DNA from: Zoogloeaceae bacterium
GTDB lineage: Bacteria; Pseudomonadota; Gammaproteobacteria; Burkholderiales; Rhodocyclaceae
DNA length: 12,242 nucleotides
NCBI GenBank assembly: GCA_031282665.1
Contig: JAITDH010000016.1
Location: forward strand, 1-12,242
Direction: 5' to 3'
Under the pieces are notes generated by a model. The model ran no database searches, was not told the origin of the DNA, and saw only the letters and a list, made by a program, of their open reading frames with translations. This document shows, one piece after another, positions 7,006-12,242 of this stretch. The first letter of the stretch is position 1; each line of letters opens with the position of its first letter. Both the position numbers and the translations under genes were made by a program.

Positions 7006-7040
7006 GGGATCAGGAATCAGGAATCAGGGATCGGGGGATT
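7006..7040. repeat. Heptanucleotide tandem repeat upstream of mltG (GGAATCA type)
   Basis: Four to five 7-base units lie head to tail: GGGATCA, GGAATCA, GGAATCA, GGGATCG, then a degenerate GGGGATT. The unit is the same, in complement and phase-shifted, as the CTGATTC units at the tatD end (2994-3021), so the two loci share a repeat family. The tract stops about ten bases before the transposase remnant. Confidence 0.82.
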
Positions 7041-7050
7041 GGAAGACGCC

Positions 7051-7260
7051 ACAGCTAACAAATTGGCCGGCGCCGAACGGTCGTAGCGTTCTCGCTGTCG
7101 CCCCCATGACGCGTCGGAAGGTCGTCAGTTGCTCAAGCGGATCGGGCCAATGAGCGGACCCGTTGATGGGGATCGTGCCTACGAAGGAGATGAAACCCGG
7201 AACTGGCGCTTGATCTGGGTTATTCCCCCATCGTTCCGCCCCATTGCCTGGAAAACAGCC
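7051..7260 (+). pseudogene. Remnant of an IS5-type transposase
   Basis: Pieces of one transposase appear in changing frames: TANKLAGAER (7051-7080), TVVAFSLSP (7077-7103), then PHDASEGRQLLKRIGP, DRAYEGDETR and a degraded VIPPSFRPIAW (from about 7102 on). As I recall, IS5-type transposases contain a run like SLSPGQAHDAPEGRQLL, then DRAYEGDETR, then VVPP and basic residues. At least two frame changes are needed and both ends are missing, so the gene is dead. No terminal inverted repeats or target duplication were found. The assignment rests on remembered family motifs. Confidence 0.72.
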
Positions 7261-7263
7261 TGC

Positions 7264-7290
7264 AAAAAAACGCCCGGGAGAACCGGGCGT
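7264..7290 (-). terminator. Rho-independent terminator, distal copy
   Basis: An ACGCCCGG (7270-7277) / CCGGGCGT (7283-7290) stem with a five-base loop is followed on the minus strand by a run of seven U. No intact minus-strand gene ends just upstream of it. It may act as a back-up terminator for the ABC operon or end an unrecognised transcript from 7293-7570. It is nearly identical to the terminator at 7575-7600. Confidence 0.82.
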
Positions 7291-7292
7291 AA

Positions 7293-7572
7293 ACTGAGGA
7301 GACTCTCAGCAGAAGAATTTGCAAAGGGGTGTCGCAAAGTGGAAGAGAGAATAACCGGCCAATATTTCGTCATGATGAAATTTCGTGCTTGTTTCCTCCA
7401 TTTTCGACAGCGTCCCGCAAATGACTGCATGGTATCCATCAAGATTCATGCCCAGGCCAAAAATCGCGTAACCTATTGATTTTCAATGAATCGAGCGTTG
7501 CGAAAAATCTTCCCCGCGCATGCTTCTGTCTGGAATGCAGACAATCTGTTGTCTTCCCAACACCTCCACCGC
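7293..7572. other. Geneless stretch between the twin terminators
   Basis: No convincing gene was found. One minus-strand ORF from 7442 runs through the 7264 terminator and into the transposase remnant, which argues against it. Small features seen: a palindrome ATTGA-TTT-TCAAT (7475-7487) and a weak CTGAG/CTCAG hairpin next to the distal terminator. A short untranslated RNA on the minus strand ending at 7264 is possible, but no good promoter is visible. Confidence 0.4.
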
Positions 7573-7574
7573 GC

Positions 7575-7600
7575 AAAAAAACGCCCGGGGAACCGGGCGT
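7575..7600 (-). terminator. Rho-independent terminator of the ABC transporter operon
   Basis: ACGCCCGG (7581-7588) and CCGGGCGT (7593-7600) form a GC-rich stem with a GGAA loop, followed on the minus strand by seven U. It lies about 40 bases after the stop of the ATPase gene, the last gene of the operon. Confidence 0.9.
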
Positions 7601-7639
7601 AAAGGAGAGAGCTTTGGAAAGAGGGTTCGTCCGGATGTC

Positions 7640-8488
7640 TCATGCGGGTTCGGCAACTGCCAGGTGATCGGGTTCCGGGGGTGTGGCGGTCAGTTCGTCG
7701 AGGATTTCTTCGCGGATTTCCTGCAACAGGCGCGACGTCCGGTCGCGCGGGTGCGGCAGGGGAATCTTGACGCTGTGCTTGATCCGCCCCGGATGCGCGT
7801 CCATGACGATGATCTCGTCGCCCAGGTAGACGGCTTCGTCCACGTCGTGCGTGACCATGATCATCGTCACCCGCCGTTCCAGCCAGATGCGTTGCAGTTC
7901 CTTTTGCAGATATACGCGCGTCAGGGCGTCGAGCGCGCCCAAGGGTTCGTCCAGGAGCAGGATCTTCGGCTCGTTGACCAGGGCGCGGGCGATCGCGGCG
8001 CGTTGTGCCATGCCGCCCGACAACTGGTGCGGATAGGCTTTTTCGAAGCCCGTCAGGTTGACGAGACGGATGTGCTCGGAAACCCGCCGGTTTTTTTCGG
8101 TTTCCGGGTAATCGTGGTTCAGGAGCGCCAGCGCGATGTTGTCTTCCAGCCGCATCCACGGAAACAGGCGGTGGTCCTGGAAGACGATGCCACGATCCAG
8201 GCTGGTCGAGGTGATGCGCTCGCCATCCAGCAGGATTTCGCCGGAATATTCGCTGTCCAGCCCGACGATGAGCCGGAGCAGCGTCGATTTGCCGCAGCCG
8301 GAGGGGCCGACGATGCAGACGAAATGTCCCGGTTGGATGTCGAGGTTGATGTCCTGCAATACCTGCACCTGGCGCTTTTCGAGGCGATAGATCTTGCCCA
8401 GGTTGCGGATGCTCAGGGTGCCGGATTCCGATACCGGCGCCGGAGCATTTTCGGCCTCCGCCTGGAAATCATCCGTGTCGTCCGTCAT
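7640..8488 (-). CDS. ABC transporter ATPase (nitrate/sulfonate/taurine type)
   Basis: The 282-residue ATP-binding subunit powers the importer encoded next to it. It has Walker A GPSGCGKST (61-69), Q-loop Q104, the signature LSGGMAQ (156-162), Walker B ILLLDEP (176-182) and the switch histidine H214 in MVTHDVDEA. The LDRGIVFQDHRLFPWM run is typical of the SsuB/TauB/NrtD group. An acidic, Ala/Pro-containing N-terminal extension of about 22 residues precedes the domain. The ATG at 8488 lies three bases after the permease stop; an in-frame ATG a little upstream, inside the permease gene, is less likely. It is the last gene of a four-gene operon and is followed by a terminator. Substrate cannot be told from the ATPase. 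Confidence 0.93.
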   Translation of the reverse strand: MTDDTDDFQAEAENAPAPVSESGTLSIRNLGKIYRLEKRQVQVLQDINLDIQPGHFVCIVGPSGCGKSTLLRLIVGLDSEYSGEILLDGERITSTSLDRGIVFQDHRLFPWMRLEDNIALALLNHDYPETEKNRRVSEHIRLVNLTGFEKAYPHQLSGGMAQRAAIARALVNEPKILLLDEPLGALDALTRVYLQKELQRIWLERRVTMIMVTHDVDEAVYLGDEIIVMDAHPGRIKHSVKIPLPHPRDRTSRLLQEIREEILDELTATPPEPDHLAVAEPA

Positions 8489-8490
8489 GT

Positions 8491-9255
8491 CTACTGCGCG
8501 TAGCGCCAGCCGAGAAGCCATTTCCTGATCCTTCCGATTCCATAATTCATCAAGCATCCGGTGATGCCGATGGTGGCGATGCACACGATCACGACGTCCA
8601 TTTTCGAGGCCGATTGCGCGATCAGCATCAGGCCGCCCAGGCCGGGGCCGGTGGCGAAGAGGAGTTCGCTGCCCACCGTGGCGACCCAGGCGAAGGCCAG
8701 GGCGTTCAGGAAGCCGGTGAAGATCGAGGGCCAGGCGTTGGGTAGCAGGACCCGGACGAATGTCTGCCAGCGGGTGAAGCGAAAGACCTGCGCGACTTCC
8801 AGATGGTGTTTTTCGACGTTGCGGATGCCTTCGTAGGTGTGCAGCACCATGGGATAGAACACCGCGACCACCACCATCAGGTTCTTGGCCATGATTCCGG
8901 TGCCGAACCAGAGTCCGATCAGCGGGATCCAGCCCATCAGCGGCACCTGCCGTACCGTGTGATAGAGGGGGCCGACGAGGATGTCGGCCACTTTCGAGAT
9001 GCCCATCAGCGCGCCGATGCCGACGCCGAGCAGGGTGCCGAACAGGAGTCCCAGGAGGGCCGAGCGCAGGGTGGCGAGGAAATTGACCGCCAGTTCGCCA
9101 TTGCCGAGCAGCTCCACGAGGCTGTTCCAGATTTCGCCGACGGATACAAAGGCGTAGGCATAGGCGACTCCCTGGCGGGAAAGCAGTTCCCACAGCCCGA
9201 TGAGCAGCGCCGGGGCCAGAAGGCCGATCAGGAGCGTCGAGAGGCGCTGTTTCAC
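8491..9255 (-). CDS. ABC transporter permease (SsuC/TauC-like), second copy
   Basis: The 254-residue inner-membrane protein has about six hydrophobic segments and the binding-protein-dependent transport fold. The cytoplasmic EAA-type loop is visible at about 153-182 (EVAQVFRFTRWQTFVRVLLPNAWPSI), the contact with the ATPase. RQVPLMGWIPLIGLWFG matches the conserved segment of the nitrate/sulfonate/taurine permeases. The start is GTG, overlapping the TGA of the first permease by four bases and preceded by GGAG. Its stop is TAG. It differs clearly from the neighbouring permease, so the channel is probably a heterodimer rather than the usual SsuC homodimer. Confidence 0.92.
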   Translation of the reverse strand: MKQRLSTLLIGLLAPALLIGLWELLSRQGVAYAYAFVSVGEIWNSLVELLGNGELAVNFLATLRSALLGLLFGTLLGVGIGALMGISKVADILVGPLYHTVRQVPLMGWIPLIGLWFGTGIMAKNLMVVVAVFYPMVLHTYEGIRNVEKHHLEVAQVFRFTRWQTFVRVLLPNAWPSIFTGFLNALAFAWVATVGSELLFATGPGLGGLMLIAQSASKMDVVIVCIATIGITGCLMNYGIGRIRKWLLGWRYAQ

Positions 9256-10031
9256 TGGGTTCTCCAGCGTACCAGGCGGCGTTCGAACCATTGGCAGCCG
9301 CGATCCAGCGTAAAGCCGATGACGCCGGTCAGCACCACGCCGACCATGACGATGTCGATGCGGAACATCTGCCGTCCCATTTCCATCATCTGCCCCAGGC
9401 CGCTGTCGGCGGCGAGGAGTTCCGCCGCGACCAGGACGATCCAGGCGCGGGTGAGGGAGAGCCGCATGCCGGTCAGGATCGGCGGCACGGTCGAAGGGAG
9501 CACCAGCTTGCGGACCAGATGCCGGGCCGGCAGTCGGTAGACCTTCGCCACTTCGACGAAGTGTTGCGGGATGCCTTTCACGGCATCGAAGGCCGCCAAC
9601 GCCACCGGAAAGAAGGCTGCCTTGAGGACGATGATGATCTTGAAGGTTTCTTCCACGCCGAAGATCAGGATGAACATCGGGATGAAGGCGATCGAAGGCA
9701 CCTGCCGGACGGCGTTGAAGAGCGGCGAGAAGAGCCGCTCCGCCGTCTTCGACAGGCCCATCAGCACGCCGAACGAAATCCCCAGGAAGACGCCCAGCGC
9801 GAATCCCCAGACGAGGCGGTAGAGGCTTTTCCCGATGTGATCCTGCAATTCGCCGCTTTCCCAGAGTTCGCAAAAGGTCTTCAGCACGACGGCGGGCGAT
9901 ACCAGTATCTGCTCGGGGAAAACTCCGCTGCGGCATGCCGCGATCCATGCCAGCAGCACGGCGATGGGCGAAATCCACAGGAGGGCGCGGCGGCCCAGGG
10001 CTTGCTGTAGATGGGAAAGACGGACCGGCAT
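9252..10031 (-). CDS. ABC transporter permease (SsuC/TauC-like), first copy
   Basis: This 259-residue inner-membrane subunit belongs to the same permease family as its neighbour. It has six predicted membrane segments, RQVPSIAFIPMFILIFG (109-125) and an EAA-type loop at 160-189 (EVAKVYRLPARHLVRKLVLPSTVPPILTG). It starts with ATG five bases after the binding-protein stop and overlaps the second permease by GTGA, so translation is probably coupled. The two permeases share the fold and the RQVP...IP motif but differ over most of the sequence, consistent with an old duplication. Confidence 0.92.
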   Translation of the reverse strand: MPVRLSHLQQALGRRALLWISPIAVLLAWIAACRSGVFPEQILVSPAVVLKTFCELWESGELQDHIGKSLYRLVWGFALGVFLGISFGVLMGLSKTAERLFSPLFNAVRQVPSIAFIPMFILIFGVEETFKIIIVLKAAFFPVALAAFDAVKGIPQHFVEVAKVYRLPARHLVRKLVLPSTVPPILTGMRLSLTRAWIVLVAAELLAADSGLGQMMEMGRQMFRIDIVMVGVVLTGVIGFTLDRGCQWFERRLVRWRTQ

Positions 10032-10035
10032 ACCG

Positions 10036-11163
10036 TTATTTCCTCGCCTGCGCCGGCGTCCTGGCCTTGCCGTTGCCGTTCCGCCAGTATTCCTGGAGGT
10101 TCAGTTCCCTCAAGGCATGCTCGATGAAGCGCGGCTCCAGGAGACGATCCGCGTCGAATTCCCTGCGAATCAGGCCGGAGGATTTGCTGTAGGCGACCAC
10201 GTTGCGATAATGCTCCAGCACGCCGTCGTAGAGCGGATTGAAACGCGCCCTCCACGGCACGATATCCGTCTCGTATTCCTTGCGGACGAAGGTTTCGGAC
10301 TGGCCAGAACGCGCCGCCAAGGTCAGGAATTCCTCGAAGTTTTCCTCCCGCGATATCCAGTGCGCGGCGCGCACATGCGCATTGACCAGGGCCTGCGTCA
10401 CACCGGGATGGCTGTTGACGAACGATTTGCGGCCCCACAATTCGGTGCGTATCTTCCAGTTCTGGCCGGGTTCCTTGGTCGACCAGAGAATCCGGCCGAT
10501 GCCCTTGTCCACCAGGGTGAAGATGTCGGAGAGCGTCACCAGCGCGTCCACGTCGCCGGAAGCCAGGGCCGCCGCGCCCGACTGCGGATTCAGGTTCTTG
10601 ATCTTGAAGTCCGACAGTTTCAGGCCGTTCGCCGCCAAGAGGCGGGCGAAGGAGAGTTCCCAGGGACGGCCGCGATGCAGCGCGATGCGCTTCCCCTTGA
10701 GGTCCCGGATGGATTTGACGGTGGAATGGAGGGGGACGATCAGGTAGACGTTGAGGCCATTGCCGCCCGGCCCGACGATGACGGTATCCACGCCGCCCGC
10801 ATTGAGAATCACCGAAGGCAGGTCGCCATAGCTGGCGAAGTCGATGCTGCCATTGGCGAACGCCTCGTTGATCGTCGCCGCGACGCCCTGTGTCGGGACC
10901 AGTGTCCATTGCAATTCCACACCCAGTTTTTGCAGGTCGGCCTTCAATACCGGATCGCGCTCGATCAGGGCCGCTTCGCCACTCAGTACCGCTCCCTTCC
11001 CCTGCGGATAGGCCACGGCCGCAACACGCACAGCCCGCAAGGCTTCCTCCGCCCATGCCATATGGGAAACGAGGAGGAGCGAAAACGCCAGCACACAAAG
11101 CGTTTTCAGGGACAGGCAGGGATTTTTTATTTTCCTGGCGAACGGGTATTCAGTCGACATCAT
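10036..11163 (-). CDS. Periplasmic substrate-binding protein (SsuA/NMT1-like)
   Basis: The 375-residue protein is the periplasmic receptor of the importer and first gene of its operon. A signal peptide is clear: basic n-region (R10-K20), hydrophobic core LCVLAFSLLLVSHM, cleavage after AWA near residue 38. The mature part resembles SsuA/TauA/NMT1-type type II binding proteins: NGSIDFASYGDLPSVILNAGG, VKSIRDLKGKRIALHRG and ASGDVDALVTLSD are in the family order. The ligand is not predictable; sulfonates, taurine, nitrate and thiamine precursors all use this fold. It begins with two ATG codons (11163 and 11160), with AAGG upstream. No catabolic gene is linked. Confidence 0.88.
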   Translation of the reverse strand: MMSTEYPFARKIKNPCLSLKTLCVLAFSLLLVSHMAWAEEALRAVRVAAVAYPQGKGAVLSGEAALIERDPVLKADLQKLGVELQWTLVPTQGVAATINEAFANGSIDFASYGDLPSVILNAGGVDTVIVGPGGNGLNVYLIVPLHSTVKSIRDLKGKRIALHRGRPWELSFARLLAANGLKLSDFKIKNLNPQSGAAALASGDVDALVTLSDIFTLVDKGIGRILWSTKEPGQNWKIRTELWGRKSFVNSHPGVTQALVNAHVRAAHWISREENFEEFLTLAARSGQSETFVRKEYETDIVPWRARFNPLYDGVLEHYRNVVAYSKSSGLIRREFDADRLLEPRFIEHALRELNLQEYWRNGNGKARTPAQARK

Positions 11164-11309
11164 TGGAAGCCTTCGATTTCATGCAGCAATATCGAAATAG
11201 GACAGCAATAACGATGCCAGATTTTTTCTGTTGTAAATCATTGGGTTATGAATGCATTCCCAGCGGGCGTGTTGTCGTATCAGCATGGATTGCTGGAATA
11301 TCAACAACT
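11164..11309 (-). promoter_or_regulatory. Leader and presumed promoter region of the ABC operon
   Basis: This AT-richer gap must carry the operon's promoter, but no hexamer pair with good spacing stands out; TTTACA on the minus strand lacks a convincing -10. A perfect 10-base palindrome GAATGCATTC lies at 11250-11259, about 90 bases upstream of the start codon, and could be an operator. The regulator is unknown. Confidence 0.3.
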
Positions 11310-11438
11310 GTAGGTTGGATAAGCCGAAGGCGTAATCCGACATTTCGTATCCCCACGATGCGCCGCATCGCAAATATCAGCGGCGCAAGCGCCGGCTGGT
11401 ACGAATGTCGGATTACGCCTGCGGCTCATCCAACCTAC
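11310..11438. repeat. 129-bp MITE/REP-like element with long inverted arms
   Basis: The left arm (11310-11351, starting GTAGGTTGGATAAGCCG) and right arm (11398-11438, ending CATCCAACCTAC) are reverse complements over about 41 bases with only a few mismatches and one single-base gap. The middle holds two further perfect hairpins: CGATGC/GCATCG (11356-11370) and GGCGC/GCGCC (11382-11393). The arms belong to the GTAGGTTGGATNAGCC...GTAATCC repeats that, as I recall, are spread through many beta- and gammaproteobacteria. No ORF is present and no target-site duplication is clear. Confidence 0.82.
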
Positions 11439-11500
11439 GGCCATATGTCATACGCCCCGGATTGTCATGATGAAGCAAGCAGTTCGCGAACCGCCCGTTG

Positions 11501-11506
11501 TAGAAT
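11501..11506 (+). promoter_or_regulatory. Candidate -10 box for the lipoprotein gene
   Basis: TAGAAT matches the sigma-70 -10 at five of six bases and lies about 33 bases before the start codon. No good -35 is found at 16-18 bases, so support is weak. Confidence 0.3.
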
Positions 11507-11539
11507 CGTCACCTCTATCCAAAGAAAAGGGAGTTAAAA

Positions 11540-12091
11540 ATGAAACCGTTCAAGACACCAGCATCATGGCTGCTCATGTTGATGCTGTTCGGCAGCCTGT
11601 TGTCCTGCTCCCCGGAAAATGAAACGGTCTACCCGGCCTTTCATGTGGATGGCTGGGAAACGCTGGATCGGCCCGGATATTCCATCCAGTATCCGCCGGA
11701 CTGGGGATTGAACCAGGACGGGGTGATGGGAACCGAATTCGTGATGTTTGCGCCCGAGGATTCCAGCAATGCTTTCCGGGAAAACGTCAATTTGATCACA
11801 CAGCCTGTCACCATGAATTTGGAGGAATACATCGAAGCCATGAACGCCATGTCCCCGCAAACCTTCCCGAATTACGCCAGGGTATCGCTCGAAAAAGCAA
11901 GGGACGCCTCGGGCGAGCGTTATGAAATGGTTTCGACTTTCGATACGGACACCGGCCATATCAAGAACCGGCAGTACTTCTGGGTCGCCAATGGCAAGGC
12001 GTATACCCTGACCTGGACCAGCACTGCCGAGAGGTTCGATGACACCAAGGAAACCGGGGAAAAAATCCTGAAATCCTTCAGGATAAAATAG
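11540..12091 (+). CDS. Putative lipoprotein (PsbP/DUF1795-like)
   Basis: The 183-residue protein has a lipoprotein signal peptide: hydrophobic core LLMLMLFGSL and lipobox LLSC with C23 as the acylated residue. The mature part (about 35-182) has the layout of small PsbP/DcrB-type (DUF1795) domains: GYSIQYPPDWGLNQ near the start, FVMFAPEDS, NVNLITQPV, then NRQYFWVANGKAYTLTWTSTAERFDDTKETGEKILKSFRI at the end. The function of such bacterial proteins is not established. AGGGAG seven bases before the ATG is a strong ribosome site. Base composition is lower in GC than the genes on the left. It ends in TAG, 32 bases before ettA on the same strand, with no terminator between, so the two may be co-transcribed. 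Confidence 0.8.
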   Translation: MKPFKTPASWLLMLMLFGSLLSCSPENETVYPAFHVDGWETLDRPGYSIQYPPDWGLNQDGVMGTEFVMFAPEDSSNAFRENVNLITQPVTMNLEEYIEAMNAMSPQTFPNYARVSLEKARDASGERYEMVSTFDTDTGHIKNRQYFWVANGKAYTLTWTSTAERFDDTKETGEKILKSFRIK

Positions 12092-12123
12092 CGCCCTTCA
12101 TCGCCCCATTTCAGGAAATACCA

Positions 12124-12242
12124 ATGGCTCAGTACGTCATGTCCATGCTCCGCGTGAGCAAAACCGTTCCGCCCAAACGGCGGATCATCGAGGATATTTC
12201 GCTCTCTTTCTTCCCCGGCGCGAAAATCGGCCTTTTGGGGCT
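12124..12242 (+). CDS. ettA: Energy-dependent translational throttle protein EttA (5' part)
   Basis: Only the first 39 codons are in the window, but MAQYVMSMLRVSKTVPPKRR followed by IIEDISLSFFPGAKIGLLG matches the N-terminus of EttA, the ABC-F ATPase that binds the ribosomal E site and gates the first elongation step according to ATP/ADP. The Walker A motif would begin just past the window edge. The start is supported by AGGA about eight bases upstream. The gene is cut by the window end, not truncated in the genome as far as can be seen. Confidence 0.93.
   Translation, partial: MAQYVMSMLRVSKTVPPKRRIIEDISLSFFPGAKIGLLG

Noticed and set aside
7179..7442. Minus-strand ORF of 87 codons in the mltG/ABC gap
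   Set aside because: It starts at TTG, crosses a strong terminator at 7264-7290 and runs antisense through the transposase remnant; no ribosome site or family motif.
9964..11211. 415-codon plus-strand ORF opposite the binding protein
   Set aside because: Antisense to a well-supported gene with a signal peptide; no domain recognised.

Overview
The window looks like chromosomal DNA of a betaproteobacterium, most likely Rhodocyclales or Nitrosomonadales. This rests on the GC-rich coding sequence, a PhaP-type phasin, and the gene order mltG-tmk-holB-pilZ-tatD. It is inferred from gene content, not from a taxonomic search. Nearly everything from 179 to 11163 is on the minus strand; only the last two genes are on the plus strand.

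Layout, left to right. Positions 1-121 hold no gene but, read on the minus strand, resemble the 5' end of a group II intron lying just past the phasin terminator (125-155). Next come the phasin (179-757), its promoter region with two TTCCAGGAA palindromes, and serB (879-1724). A tightly packed minus-strand cluster (1741-6924) then runs, in transcription order, mltG, tmk, holB, pilZ, tatD, a secreted ankyrin-repeat protein, a DUF4149-like membrane protein and finally serB. The genes overlap or lie close together, so co-transcription is likely. They cover cell-wall lytic activity, dTMP synthesis, the clamp loader, type IV pilus assembly, a metal-dependent nuclease and serine synthesis.

Positions 6925-7639 have no intact gene. 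They contain a heptanucleotide tandem repeat, a frameshifted IS5-type transposase remnant and two nearly identical terminators about 310 bp apart. A complete ABC importer follows (minus strand, 7640-11163): periplasmic binding protein, two permeases and an ATPase of the nitrate/sulfonate/taurine group. No enzyme gene lies next to it to reveal the substrate.

The divergent intergenic region (11164-11539) holds a 129-bp MITE/REP-like element with long inverted arms and two inner hairpins. On the plus strand follow a small lipoprotein and the first 39 codons of ettA.

Most notable: (1) an in-frame amber codon splits holB, an otherwise intact clamp-loader gene; (2) heptamer repeats have become coding sequence, forming the hydrophobic core of the ankyrin protein's signal peptide and the C-terminal tail of TatD, and the same heptamer family recurs upstream of mltG; (3) several small mobile or repetitive elements occupy the gaps. 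I see no clear new defence or biosynthetic system.
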